DNA from: Streptomyces sp. NRRL WC-3626
Lineage (GTDB): Bacteria; Actinomycetota; Actinomycetes; Streptomycetales; Streptomycetaceae
NCBI RefSeq assembly: GCF_000718785.1
Contig: NZ_JOCA01000009.1
Coordinates: 124,001 to 188,000, forward strand
Length of the DNA stretch: 64,000 nucleotides
Direction: 5' to 3'
A program made the translations under genes and the position numbers. The notes below the pieces were generated by a model that saw only the letters and a program-made list of their open reading frames with translations, did no database searches and was not told the DNA's origin. The stretch's first letter is position 1; each line of letters opens with the position of its first letter. Positions 51,905 to 62,668 of the stretch are shown one piece after another.

Positions 51905-54520
51905 TCAGAACAGGCTCAGCAGGGCCTCCGCCGGGTCGGTGAGGGTGGTGTCGGGGCCGGGGAGGGGGAGTTCGAACCAGACCGTCTTGCCGCGGGGGGT
52001 GCGGCGGGAACCCCAGGCGGCGCTGAGCAGGCCGACGAGCTGGAGGCCGCGGCCGCCCTCGTCGGTGTCCCGGGCACGCCGGCGGCGGGGCTGGACCAGG
52101 CCGGAGTCCCAGACCTCGCAGACCAGGGTGCGGTCGAGGAGGAGACGGAGTCTGATCTCGCCCTCGCCGTACCGCAGCGCGTTGGTGACCAGCTCGCTGA
52201 CCAGCAGCTCCGTGGTGTCGACCAGCGGCTCCAGGTCCCAGGCCAGCAGCTGTGCGCGGGCGTACTCACGGGCCCGGCCCACGCTGCGGGGCTCGCGGGG
52301 CAGGGTCCAGTCGCCGACGGACTCGGCGGGCAGTCCCTGGACGCGGGCCATCAGCAGGGCGATGTCGTCCTCGCCGTGGTGCGTGTCGAGGGTGTTGAGG
52401 ACGTGGTCGCAGACGTCCTCCAGGGGCGCGGAGGGGTCCGTGAGGGCGTTCACGAACGCCTGGAGGCCCTCGTCGAGGGGGTGGTCGCGGCTTTCGACCA
52501 GTCCATCCGTGTAGAGCGCGAGAAGGGCACCTTCGGGCAGTTCGACCTCCACCTCCTCGAAGGGTTCGCCGCCGACACCGAGCGGCATCCCCGGGGGTAC
52601 GTCGAGCATCAGCGCGGGCTCGCCCGGTTCGACCAGGACGGGCGGCAGATGGCCCGCGTTGGCGAACGTGCAGCGCCTGGTCACCGAGTCGTAGACGGCG
52701 TACACACAGGTCGCCAGGTACACCTCGGACAGGTCGGCCTCACGGGGGCGCCGGGCGGCCCTGGTGGCCTGCTGGACGCCTCCGGGCGCGCCGAGACCGC
52801 GGGCGATCTCGTCCAACTGGGAGAGCACCTCGGCGGGTTCCAGATCGAGCTGGGCCAGCGTCCGTACGGCGGTGCGCAGTTCGCCCATGGCGACGGCGGC
52901 ACGCAGTCCGCGCCCCATGACGTCGCCGACGACCAGCGCGGTGCGGTGGCCGGGCAGTTCGATGACGTCGAACCAGTCGCCGCCGACCTCACTGGGCCGG
53001 CCGGTGGCCACATTGCCGGGCAGATAGCGGCAGGCGATGTCCAGACCGGACGCCTCGGGATCGCCGGGCGGCAGCAGGGACCGCTGCAATATCAACGCGC
53101 GTTCGTGCTCACGCCGGTAGAGACGCGCGTTGTCGATACAGACGGCGGCGCGCGCGGCCAGCTCCACCGCGAGATCGCGGTCGCGGTCGCCGAACGGCTC
53201 ACTGCCCTTGGTACGGGCGAACTGGGCCAGTCCCACGACCGTGTCGTGGGCGACCATCGGCACGGCGAGCGTGGACTGCACCAGACCGCCCTCGCCGCCG
53301 GGGACGCTCTGCGGGCGGGCCGTGCGCAGGGCGTCCGCGCAGGGCGAGTTGAACGGGTAGTGGTGGACGGCGCCCAGCTTCACCGGCTCCCCGGTGACGC
53401 TGAACGGCGCGTCGGACACGGCGCTGGCGAAGGCGACACGGCGTACCTCCGCGCTGCCGTCGGCGAGGCCCGGCGGGGTCTCGTCGCCGGCCAGCAGCCC
53501 CTGGTAGAGGTCGACGGTGGCCAGATCGCAGAAGCCGGGGACGACGACGTCCAGGAGTTCGCGGGCGGTGGTCTCCAGATCGAGGGAGTTGCCGATCCGG
53601 GCGCCCGCGTCGTTGAGGAGGGCGAGATTGCGCCGTGCGGCGGCGGCCTCGCGGGCGGCGGCGCGGCGGGCGGTGATGTCGGTTCCGAGCCAGGCGACGC
53701 CGATGGGCCGGCCGCTGCCGCTGTGCACGCGGTACAGGTTGACGGACCAGTGACGGCGCTCGTCGGAACCCGGCACGAAGCCGGTGACGTGCATGTCCGT
53801 GATGGAGTCGCCGGTCTCCAGCACCCGGCGCAGGGTCGCGGCGACCCGGTCGGCCTCGCCGCGCGGCAGATAGTCGTGCACCCCCTTGCCGCGGTGGTCG
53901 TCGGGGGAGCCGCCGAAGATGGACGCGAACCGCTGGTTGGCGCGGCGTACCCGCAGGTCGGGGTCGATCAGCAGGAAACCGAACGGAGATTGGCCGAAAA
54001 TCGCCTGTGAGGCGGCGAGGTCGGTCTCGATCCGGCGCAGCGTACGGACGTCGACGACGATGCAGACGGCGGCCTTCTCGCCCTCCTCGGTGCGCGTCGG
54101 CATGACGTAGACCTCGGCGAGGCCGTCCCGGTCGCGCTCGTCCGCCGCCAGTCCGGCCGGCAGCCGGAACGGCACCACCCCGGTCCATTCACGGCCGTCG
54201 AGGATCTCGGCCATCTTGCGCTGGCCGCGCTCCCGGCGGACGGGTTCGATGAACGCCTCGATGGGATCCATGCCGAGGGCGCGCTCGGCGGGGATGCCGA
54301 AGATCTGCTCCGCGCGCAGGCTCCACTGGTCGACCAGCCCGTCCGGGCCGATGGAGAAGGATGCCACCTTGATGTAGTCGTAGATGGAGCCGGGCGGACT
54401 GCTCTGCCACATCGCGTCGGCGGACGGAGCATCGCCTGAGAAGAGGCCGTCCGCGGCCTCTCGCCTCGTGCCACCCGACGAGTCCTCGGACTCCGTGGCC
54501 TTCGCTGGTATCTCGCTCAC
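51905..54520 (-). CDS. Multidomain PP2C-type phosphatase (PAS-PAS-GAF-SpoIIE-HATPase)
   Basis: An 871-residue cytosolic regulator. In order it has two PAS domains (about 45-165 and 165-285), a GAF domain (about 295-450), a SpoIIE/PP2C domain (about 465-690, with EVGGDWFDVIELPG and GDVMGRGLRAA metal sites), and a C-terminal HATPase domain (about 720-860, with ELVTNALRYG and GGRGLQLV). The fusion puts an anti-anti-sigma phosphatase and an anti-sigma-type kinase in one chain, a Streptomyces speciality. The GTG at 54520 with GGAGGGG nine bases upstream is preferred to the longer frame to 54814. Sigma target unknown. Confidence 0.92.
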   Translation of the reverse strand: MSEIPAKATESEDSSGGTRREAADGLFSGDAPSADAMWQSSPPGSIYDYIKVASFSIGPDGLVDQWSLRAEQIFGIPAERALGMDPIEAFIEPVRRERGQRKMAEILDGREWTGVVPFRLPAGLAADERDRDGLAEVYVMPTRTEEGEKAAVCIVVDVRTLRRIETDLAASQAIFGQSPFGFLLIDPDLRVRRANQRFASIFGGSPDDHRGKGVHDYLPRGEADRVAATLRRVLETGDSITDMHVTGFVPGSDERRHWSVNLYRVHSGSGRPIGVAWLGTDITARRAAAREAAAARRNLALLNDAGARIGNSLDLETTARELLDVVVPGFCDLATVDLYQGLLAGDETPPGLADGSAEVRRVAFASAVSDAPFSVTGEPVKLGAVHHYPFNSPCADALRTARPQSVPGGEGGLVQSTLAVPMVAHDTVVGLAQFARTKGSEPFGDRDRDLAVELAARAAVCIDNARLYRREHERALILQRSLLPPGDPEASGLDIACRYLPGNVATGRPSEVGGDWFDVIELPGHRTALVVGDVMGRGLRAAVAMGELRTAVRTLAQLDLEPAEVLSQLDEIARGLGAPGGVQQATRAARRPREADLSEVYLATCVYAVYDSVTRRCTFANAGHLPPVLVEPGEPALMLDVPPGMPLGVGGEPFEEVEVELPEGALLALYTDGLVESRDHPLDEGLQAFVNALTDPSAPLEDVCDHVLNTLDTHHGEDDIALLMARVQGLPAESVGDWTLPREPRSVGRAREYARAQLLAWDLEPLVDTTELLVSELVTNALRYGEGEIRLRLLLDRTLVCEVWDSGLVQPRRRRARDTDEGGRGLQLVGLLSAAWGSRRTPRGKTVWFELPLPGPDTTLTDPAEALLSLF

Positions 54521-54786
54521 GCGAACCGTCCCCTCCAGCTCACCGCGTCCGGCACCGGTCACCGGGGGCGGCTGCCCGCAGTATCCAGCACTACGGTGCC
54601 GCACAACACGGTGTTCACGATCACAGCACGGTCCCGATGCTTTTCGGTCCGCGCCGTGAGAACACTTCCAGTCTTCTAACCAGCGGACACGTCGTCGAAC
54701 CCCCCTCTTCGACAACCTCCCGGACCGGTCACGGGTCACTCGACGGAAACGGCGGGCGCGTACACCGTGAACGGGCGTGCGAGGGC

Positions 54787-55215
54787 TCATCTCGGCACCG
54801 CGAGTTCGAACCATACGGTCTTCCCTGCGGCCCCCGGCCGGGTGCCCCAGCGGCGCGACGCGGACGCCAGCAGCTGCAATCCGCGTCCGCTCTCGTCCTC
54901 GGGCCGGGCGGCACGCTCGTGCGGCGGGTCGGGGAGCGGGTCGGAGACCTCGACCAGGAGGACACCGGTGTGGTCGGCGGGACGGGTCAGGCGTACGCCG
55001 ATGGGGCCGGCGGCGTGCCGCAGGGCATTGGTCACCAGCTCGCTGACCAGCAGCGCGGCGAGATCACCGACACTGTCGAGGCCCCACAGGCGCAGCTGGT
55101 CCCGGACCGCGGAGCGGGCGCCGCGCACGGTCCCGGGGTCGGCGGAGAAGGTCCACGCGGCGTAGTCGCCGTCGGTGTCGATCACGCGGATCACGTCCCG
55201 GCCGAAGGATTCCAC
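54787..55215 (-). CDS. ATP-binding anti-sigma-type kinase (HATPase_c_2)
   Basis: A 142-residue GHKL ATPase-fold protein with the N box ELVTNALRHA (about 59-68) and the G box SGRGLQLL. It resembles the C-terminal domain of the adjacent PP2C phosphatase, including the ending GKTVWFEL, so the two probably share ancestry or act on the same circuit. It is on the same strand and 267 bases upstream. It starts at GTG 55215, with only a weak ribosome site. Confidence 0.85.
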   Translation of the reverse strand: MESFGRDVIRVIDTDGDYAAWTFSADPGTVRGARSAVRDQLRLWGLDSVGDLAALLVSELVTNALRHAAGPIGVRLTRPADHTGVLLVEVSDPLPDPPHERAARPEDESGRGLQLLASASRRWGTRPGAAGKTVWFELAVPR

Positions 55216-55339
55216 CCATGTCCGGTTTCATGGGGTCATTGGGCACATACCCGATATCCCGGACGGATTACCGCACTCGGCAGCGCACGGTGGCACACAC
55301 AGCGCGGGACGGCGCTCGACAGGCGCCCGGAGGGCGCTC

Positions 55340-55801
<462 letters not shown>

Positions 55802-55839
55802 GCGCCGGAGCCTACGGGAGGCGGGCGAAACGGACCGGG

Positions 55840-56028
55840 TCAGTCCGCGGCCGTTCCGTTCTGGCCGATCCGCTCGACCCAGTAGAGCTGCTTGTGTCCG
55901 CGCCCGTCGAGGCTGTCCGCGATCTTCTCGGCCTCGGCACGGGTCGCGTACCGGCCCACCCGGTAGCGGTTGCCGTTGTCGTCCTGGCGCACGACGAGCC
56001 AGGGAAGAGTCACCGTGCCGTCGTTCAT
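55840..56028 (-). CDS. Small SPOR-domain-like protein
   Basis: A 62-residue protein with the pattern of a SPOR repeat (WLVVRQDDNGNRYRVGRYATRAEAEKIADSLDG, then a final strand QLYWVERI). SPOR domains bind denuded peptidoglycan when outside the cell, but this protein has no signal peptide, so the relation may be structural only. The ATG at 56028 has a strong GGAGGGG site six bases upstream. Confidence 0.85.
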   Translation of the reverse strand: MNDGTVTLPWLVVRQDDNGNRYRVGRYATRAEAEKIADSLDGRGHKQLYWVERIGQNGTAAD

Positions 56029-56441
56029 CGCTCCCCTCCGCTTCCCGTCCGCGGCCGGTGCCGCGCCCCGCCCGATAACGAAACCCCAGTCCGCATATGC
56101 CCGAGCCTACGCCTTACCTTCACTGAGCGAATACGGCTTTTCACAAAGAGGCACGCAACCAGCCAGAACCCAGGGGGCGCGCGGTGACGGATGCGCCGTG
56201 CGGGGAGGCTGACGCGTCCGGTCAGCGGCATACCGCCGGATACGCCGCGCTCCGGGGGCGACCTGGGAGAACGGCCAGATTGCTACGGCATCGGGGGCGC
56301 GGGCACGGTGGGCGGTGCGCCGGAGCGGGGGCGGGGCGGGGGCGTGGAACGGCGCGCGAAGGCGCGCGAGGATCATCCGGAGCGGGTCTCGGCGGGGGGG
56401 CGTGGCTGCCCGGGGCGGGGACGCGGACCCCGCCCCGGCCG
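56029..56441. other. Intergenic region, 413 bases
   Basis: Both neighbours are on the minus strand, so this is the leader of the SPOR-like gene plus the end region of the GntR gene. Candidate promoter for the SPOR-like gene on the minus strand: TTCGCT (56126-56131), 16-base spacer, TAGGCT (56104-56109). The part from 56230 to 56441 is extremely GC-rich and has open frames on both strands without ribosome sites, which I take as chance. Confidence 0.4.
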
Positions 56442-57194
56442 CTACTTCACCGGCAGGTGATAGGCGGCCCGGTACCGGTCCGCCGGGATGACCACGTCCG
56501 CCGTCTCGACGGGCTGCCCCGAGGCGAAGTAGGTGCGCTGGATGACCAGGACGACATGTCCGGGAACACCGCCCAGCAGCACCAGCTCCTCGGCGAGTCC
56601 GGGGCGGGCGCCCACCTCCTCCGTCACGTTGTCCACGATCACGTCGATGGCGCGCATGCGCTCGACGACCCCCATACCGCCCAGCGGGCCCTCCTCGGGG
56701 AGCATCACGGGGGTGCGGCCGGTGAGGGCGAGCGGCTCCCAGGAGGTGGAGAGCATCATCGGCTCGCCGGCCTCCCGGAAGAGATACCGGGTACGCATCA
56801 CGCGGCCGCCGGGCTCGATGCCGAGCCGCTCGGCGACGGCACCGCCCGCCTCGGCCTGCTCACTGCTCGACTCCCAGGTGCCCCGGACACCGGCGTCGGC
56901 CTGCTCCTGACGGAACGGCGTGGCCCCGCGCTCCGGACGGAACCCGGAACGGGCGACCCGCCGGGGCACCGGCCGCTCACGCACATACGTCCCCGAACCG
57001 GAGCGGCCCTCGACCAGCCCCTCGGCCATGAGCACCTTGCGCGCCTCCAGCGCGACCGTGTCCGAGACGCCGTACTCCTCGCGGATTCTCGCCTGCGAGG
57101 GAAGCCGCGTATGCGGCGGCAACCGGCCGTCGACGATCTTCTTGCGGAGATCACCCGCGACGCGCAGGTACGCCGGCTGCTCACCGAATGTCAC
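56442..57194 (-). CDS. GntR family regulator (HutC/UTRA type)
   Basis: A 250-residue transcription factor. Residues 1-75 are the winged helix (PAYLRVAGDLRKKIVDGRLP, LPSQARIREEYGVSDTVALEARKVL), and 100-245 are the UTRA effector domain of the HutC subfamily (RTRYLFREAGEPMMLSTSWEP, IQRTYFASGQPVETADVVIPADRY). The effector is unknown; UTRA domains often bind sugars or amino-sugar phosphates. It starts at GTG 57194 with GGGAG six bases upstream. Paired AGGTTGTAC sites just upstream suggest autoregulation. Confidence 0.92.
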   Translation of the reverse strand: MTFGEQPAYLRVAGDLRKKIVDGRLPPHTRLPSQARIREEYGVSDTVALEARKVLMAEGLVEGRSGSGTYVRERPVPRRVARSGFRPERGATPFRQEQADAGVRGTWESSSEQAEAGGAVAERLGIEPGGRVMRTRYLFREAGEPMMLSTSWEPLALTGRTPVMLPEEGPLGGMGVVERMRAIDVIVDNVTEEVGARPGLAEELVLLGGVPGHVVLVIQRTYFASGQPVETADVVIPADRYRAAYHLPVK

Positions 57195-57208
57195 GGGCCG
57201 CTCCCATC

Positions 57209-57250
57209 AGGTTGTACAGACAGCAACAGCGTGGCAACCGTAGGTTGTAC
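57209..57250 (-). promoter_or_regulatory. Likely autoregulatory operator/promoter of the GntR gene
   Basis: AGGTTGTAC occurs twice, at 57209-57217 and 57242-57250, 33 bases apart (about three helical turns). On the minus strand a GTTGCC and TACAAC pair about 16 bases apart overlaps the sites and would fire toward the GntR gene. Repeats in a GntR gene's own promoter commonly bind the regulator itself. Confidence 0.5.
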
Positions 57251-57341
57251 CGGGCAAGCGAAGGCCAAAGATTCACTCGATGTGATGACAATGGCGCGGT
57301 GAGGGCTTTACCCAGGCACTTTCTCCCCGCTATGGCGGCCC

Positions 57342-58544
57342 TCACACCTTCAGCTCTCCGCCTCCGGTGTCGCGCTCGGGCCGCTCCTCGTACGCCGGCG
57401 GTGTGGTGGCCAGCCCCAGAGCTTCGCGGGCGGTGACGGACTCGAGGGGGTCGATCAGCTCCCAGCCCTTCGCCTCGTGCTGGTAGTAGGCGCCCACGTC
57501 GGCGGCGTCGGCCGCCTTCCCCCACTCCACGCGGGCCTTGTCCAGCTGGGCGACCAGGTCCCTCAGCTCCCGTTCCGCGCCGGCCGGCCACGTGTGCGCG
57601 CGCAACAGCCTCACCTGTTCGGTGAGGGCCTTCTCGACCCGTCCCGCCCATTCCCTGTCGTCCGTCAGGTCCTCGTCGGGGTACTCCATGCCGGGCGCGT
57701 CACCCAGCACGGGGTTGAGCTCCCCCACGGCCTCCAGATAGGCCAGCTGATGCGCGTCGAGCGTGGTCGCGTCCCGGCGCAGCGACCCGGTGAGGGTGCC
57801 GCGGGCGTCCTCACCGAAGAAGATGCAGGTGATCTCGCGGTCGCCCACGTTCCAGCTCTGCCGGGACGGGAGCAGGTAGTAGACGTCCACCTCGGCGGGC
57901 AGCGCCCAGGTGTCCATGACGTACGTGTCCTGGAGGTCGTAGCACCGCTCCTCGGCGGTGTCGGTGAGGCCGTCCTCGCCCGGATAGCGGCCGTCGGGGA
58001 GCATGACGACGGCGAAGACCTCGCCGTTGTGCGGCCGCGCGCAGGGCATCCGGTCCACGTCGACGGTCCAGCCCTCCAGCCCGCCGGGCGAGTCGAAGCA
58101 GTCGCCCTTGTCCAGCGTGAGGACACCGCCGGAGCGCGTCGCGTCCTTGACGTCCTCCCAGAAGCCGGCCACGGCACCGGTGGCGAGTGCCGCCGCCCAC
58201 AGCGCGAGCCCGAGCGACGACAGCACCGTTCCGGCGATCGCCATCCCCCGCCCCCGCTCCCCGCGCCGCTTGATCTGCCACAGCGCGACCAGCCCCAGCA
58301 CCAGTCCGACGGCCGGCACCACACACAGCACGCCGAACACGAGCGCGGCGACGGCGAGACCGTTGACGGCGGCCGGGGGCCGGGGGCCGTACGGCCCGTA
58401 GAGCCCGTACGGCGCGAACCCGGGCTGTCCGCCGTAGGTGAACTGCGGCGGCGCGTACGGCCCTTGGCCCGGGGCGGCGGGGTGCTGCCCCGGCGGGACC
58501 GGGGGTTCCTGCGAAGGGCCGTGGGGCGGCGGAGGTATGGACAC
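57342..58544 (-). CDS. DUF4190 membrane protein with septum-formation-like C-terminal region
   Basis: About 400 residues: a Pro/Gly/Tyr-rich cytoplasmic start (SIPPPPHGPSQEPPVPPGQ, YGLYGPYGPRPP), two membrane segments typical of DUF4190 (AVNGLAVAALVFGVLCVVPAVG and MAIAGTVLSSLGLALWAAALA), and an outside domain with scattered cysteines (DKGDCFD, PCARPHNGEVFAVV) resembling the Septum_form family. The C-terminal 120 residues are helical. The start is uncertain: GTG 58544 (used), or ATG 58589 with a GGGG site, adding 15 residues. Function unknown, probably envelope-related. Confidence 0.78.
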   Translation of the reverse strand: MSIPPPPHGPSQEPPVPPGQHPAAPGQGPYAPPQFTYGGQPGFAPYGLYGPYGPRPPAAVNGLAVAALVFGVLCVVPAVGLVLGLVALWQIKRRGERGRGMAIAGTVLSSLGLALWAAALATGAVAGFWEDVKDATRSGGVLTLDKGDCFDSPGGLEGWTVDVDRMPCARPHNGEVFAVVMLPDGRYPGEDGLTDTAEERCYDLQDTYVMDTWALPAEVDVYYLLPSRQSWNVGDREITCIFFGEDARGTLTGSLRRDATTLDAHQLAYLEAVGELNPVLGDAPGMEYPDEDLTDDREWAGRVEKALTEQVRLLRAHTWPAGAERELRDLVAQLDKARVEWGKAADAADVGAYYQHEAKGWELIDPLESVTAREALGLATTPPAYEERPERDTGGGELKV

Positions 58545-58717
58545 CGCCGCATCGTACGGGCGGGTCGGGACATCCCAGGACCCCGGCATCGCCGTCCCCA
58601 CCGCCGCCGACCACCGCGAATCGGGTCCGACGCACATCAAACGCACAGCGTCCGGTTAGCATGTGCGGACCCATGACAACGACCAGATCATCCGATCTTC
58701 ACCCTTAAGACCAGGCA

Positions 58718-60040
58718 GTGGACACCAGACCGAGTCGAATACCGGCGCGCATACGCCGGCCGCGAGCCATGCTGTGGGCGGCGGCGGGCGTGGCGACCCT
58801 CGGCTTCCTCATCGCGCTGGAAGGGGCCGCGCGCCGCTACGGCGTGCCGGGACCGGTCACCCACCAGGCGCGCGAGCTGCTCCTCGCCCCCGACTCGGGG
58901 CCGCTGCTGTACGGCGGCCTGGCGCTGTCGATGGTGGTGCTCACCTGGCGGCAGCGACTCGTCGCGGCGGGCGCCGCGGTCGGCGTCGACGTCGTCTTCC
59001 TGCTGGTGCGGTGGGCGGCCGGCGCGGAACAGAACTTCGGCAACGGCGCGCTGTGGGTGGTCCTCGGTATCGCGGTCGTCGCCGTCACCCGCCGTACCGG
59101 GGCGGAGCGCCTGCTCCTGCTCAAGGGCACCGGCCTCGGCCTGCTCCTGGTGGCAGGTCACAAGACGGGCGACACCTGGCTGCTCATCACGTCGAAGACC
59201 CGCCCGACCGTGCTCGACCCCTATGTGGCGACCGCCGACCACGCGCTGGGCGACCCGTCGTGGCTGGCCGGCCGGATCGTCGAGGCGACGGAACCGGTCG
59301 GGCCGTTCGTCCTGCACCTGGTCTACGGCCAGCTCCCGCTGGCGGCGGCACTCGTCGGCCTCTACCAGCTGCGCCGCGTGGCGGTCGAACGCCGCTTCCC
59401 GGCCCACCACCTGGTGCGCACCTTCCTGGTGATCGGCCTGCTCGGACCGGCCTGCTACCTGCTCTTCCCGGTCGTGGGCCCGGTCTACGCCTACGGCGCC
59501 GAGGGCGGCGCCTGGGCGGCGGCCCCGGTGTGGCCGGACACCCTGCCGACGATCGGCGTCCCGCTCCCGATCCCCTTCGACGGGATCACCCCGCGCAACT
59601 GCATGCCCAGTCTGCACACGGCGTGGGCCACCACGCTCTTCATCCACTCCCGCGAAGGCTCCCGGGCGATGCGCTGCGCGGGCACGTTCTGGCTGGTCGC
59701 CACCCTCTCGGCGACGCTCGGCTTCGGCTACCACTACGGCGTCGACCTCCTCGCCGGCGTGGTGTTCGCCCTCACGGTCGAGGCGGGGATGCGCGCGTTC
59801 GCCCGCGGCTGGGACCGTCCGGCGGGCCTGCTGGTCGCCTACGGTACGACGGTCCTCACCGCGCTGCTCCTGTCGTACCGCTGGCTGCCGACGGAGATGG
59901 CCGCCCGCCCCTGGCTCTTCGGCCCCCTGCTCCTCCTGTCGACGGCCTCGGTGATCCACGCCTACCTGCGCACCACGGCCCAGTGGGAATCGACCGCCGT
60001 ACCACCGCCACGACGCAAGCCACAGCCCGAACCCGCCTGA
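58718..60040 (+). CDS. PAP2 superfamily membrane phosphatase/phosphotransferase
   Basis: A 440-residue membrane protein with about ten to twelve helices. The PAP2 active site is visible in the C-terminal half: PSLHTAW (near residue 298; Ser and the catalytic His) and GYHYGVDLLAG (near 338; His and Asp), with the Lys/Arg motif less clear. The long N-terminal membrane part and the overall plan resemble the inositolphosphotransferase-like (Aur1/Ipt1-type) PAP2 group. Substrate is probably a lipid phosphate. It starts at GTG 58718 with little ribosome-site signal. It is divergent from the DUF4190 gene. Confidence 0.82.
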   Translation: MDTRPSRIPARIRRPRAMLWAAAGVATLGFLIALEGAARRYGVPGPVTHQARELLLAPDSGPLLYGGLALSMVVLTWRQRLVAAGAAVGVDVVFLLVRWAAGAEQNFGNGALWVVLGIAVVAVTRRTGAERLLLLKGTGLGLLLVAGHKTGDTWLLITSKTRPTVLDPYVATADHALGDPSWLAGRIVEATEPVGPFVLHLVYGQLPLAAALVGLYQLRRVAVERRFPAHHLVRTFLVIGLLGPACYLLFPVVGPVYAYGAEGGAWAAAPVWPDTLPTIGVPLPIPFDGITPRNCMPSLHTAWATTLFIHSREGSRAMRCAGTFWLVATLSATLGFGYHYGVDLLAGVVFALTVEAGMRAFARGWDRPAGLLVAYGTTVLTALLLSYRWLPTEMAARPWLFGPLLLLSTASVIHAYLRTTAQWESTAVPPPRRKPQPEPA

Positions 60041-60105
60041 TTTTCGGGCCCGTTGACACAGCCCGGGCAGCAGCAGCCGAAGACGCCCTGGTGCTCCTTC
60101 AGTGG

Positions 60106-60660
60106 TTACGCGACTCCCGGCGTCGGCGTCGATCCGACATCCACCTGGATCTCGCGGATCGTCGCCCCCAGGATGCCCCGCGACAACAGGCCTTCGCAGA
60201 GCGGTCCGGAGGAGTCGGCACCCAGCGGCGGCAGAAGGCGCAAGGCCGCTCGCTCACGGTCACTCAACTGCCCCAGCTGCCACCGGATCTCCTCCGCGAC
60301 AGCACCCGGGCGACCCTCGCTCGCCAGCGAGACCGCCTTCGTCGCGTACGCGGCCGCGCCCAGCGCGTGAGCGCCCATGTGCGCGACCGCCGCGGCCTGA
60401 GCGACCGACCTCGCCGCTGCGGCTCCCGCGGCCGTGGTGGCGGCCTTCGCCGCCTTCACCGCCACCATGCGCCTGCCGATCTCGTCGGCGGCGCTGCTGT
60501 CCCCACGGCTGTACCGTCGCGTGCGCTCCACCGCGTCCAGGATCTCCCGCACCGCGCCGGCATCGGCATCGAACAGCGGAAGCACCCGCTCCGCACAACC
60601 CGCCGCCCAACGCGCAAGCACCCGCCGGTCCGCATCACTGAGCGTCTGGATCGATGCCAT
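60106..60660 (-). CDS. Putative immunity protein (Imm5-like), orphan
   Basis: A 184-residue helical, Ala-rich protein. The pattern WAAGCAERVLPLFD, a RRYSRGDSSAADEI helix, a run of Ala-rich helices (VKAAKAATTAAGAAAARSV) and HALGAAAYATKAV fits the family of putative immunity proteins called Imm-5, which are usually partners of polymorphic toxins. No toxin gene is adjacent here. The ATG at 60660 with AGGG six bases upstream is preferred to GTG 60666. The family call is from recall of the pattern. Confidence 0.65.
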   Translation of the reverse strand: MASIQTLSDADRRVLARWAAGCAERVLPLFDADAGAVREILDAVERTRRYSRGDSSAADEIGRRMVAVKAAKAATTAAGAAAARSVAQAAAVAHMGAHALGAAAYATKAVSLASEGRPGAVAEEIRWQLGQLSDRERAALRLLPPLGADSSGPLCEGLLSRGILGATIREIQVDVGSTPTPGVA

Positions 60661-60837
60661 GCCCACACCCTGTCACACCGGAACCACCACGCGACCCGCG
60701 TTTCCGGAGCAGCAAGACCGCGGGAAGGCGGTACCGAATTCAATGGCACACCGGCCGCCCCTCCCACGAGACTGCGCGAATGAGCAACCGCGACCGCCCT
60801 GCTCCGCAGCAGGCCCGACGGCCTTTCGCCGGGTGCG

Positions 60838-61926
<1,089 letters not shown>

Positions 61927-62086
61927 GTTGCGACTTCCCGTACATGAGGATGGGGGACGAGGACCGATCCACCAGTCTACGGCGTGTCCGCTCGCGCCCC
62001 GGCGATGCGCCGGACGTCCGGACCCGTACCGATCACCGGCGTGTCTGACAGGCCGTTCGGCACATAAAACGACCTAGGTTGGTCCA

Positions 62087-62662
62087 GTGGAGCAACACAG
62101 GACGCGACCCACGCAGCACGGACGGTACGGACCCCGCGGTGAGGGGCCGCCGCTGCCTCCGCAGGCGAGGCGGGCAAAGGGCGGCGGGGCCGCGCACCCG
62201 GCGCGCCCCGCGCGGGTGCCTCAGCGCCGGCCCGCTCCCCCGCGCGCGGCCGCCCGGCGGCTGCCCGGCCCCCGGCTCACCGGACTGGGCTCGGGCCTCT
62301 TCTGCGGGCTGGTGATGCTCGTCCTCGGTCTGCTGACCGGGGCGCTGTTCGGCTCGTCCCCGACCGTGTACGGCGTGCTCTTCCTGCCGGTGTGCGCGCT
62401 GACCGCGCTGTGGGCGAGGGACGGGGACCTGCTCATCGCGCCCGTCGTCGTGCCGATCGCCTTCGCCGTGGGGCTGGTCCCGGTCGCCGACCTCGGCAGC
62501 GGCACCCTCGAGGGGCTGATGGGGATGGTGACGGGTCTCGCCACCCAGGCCGGCTGGCTCTACGGCGGGACGCTGACCGCGGGAGTGATCGTGCTGGTCC
62601 GCAGGGTGCGCCGGGTGCGTATGGCCAACCGGCGCGCCGCGCGGAACCGTCCCCGTCCCTGA
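62087..62662 (+). CDS. Membrane protein, DUF6542-like
   Basis: A 191-residue protein: a basic, Pro/Arg-rich N-terminus of about 65 residues, four membrane segments (GLFCGLVMLVLGLLTGALF, YGVLFLPVCALTALW, LLIAPVVVPIAFAVGLVPVA, LYGGTLTAGVIVLVRRV) and a basic tail. Position between ychF and ppgK/ispH is typical for Streptomyces. It starts at GTG 62087; TAGGTT at 62075-62080 ends six bases before it, so the transcript may be leaderless. Function unknown. Confidence 0.78.
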   Translation: MEQHRTRPTQHGRYGPRGEGPPLPPQARRAKGGGAAHPARPARVPQRRPAPPRAAARRLPGPRLTGLGSGLFCGLVMLVLGLLTGALFGSSPTVYGVLFLPVCALTALWARDGDLLIAPVVVPIAFAVGLVPVADLGSGTLEGLMGMVTGLATQAGWLYGGTLTAGVIVLVRRVRRVRMANRRAARNRPRP

Positions 62663-62668
62663 CGGCGC

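Noticed and set aside
56107..56460. Open frames of about 90 codons on both strands between the SPOR-like and GntR genes
   Set aside because: No ribosome site, no motif and extreme GC content; best explained by chance.
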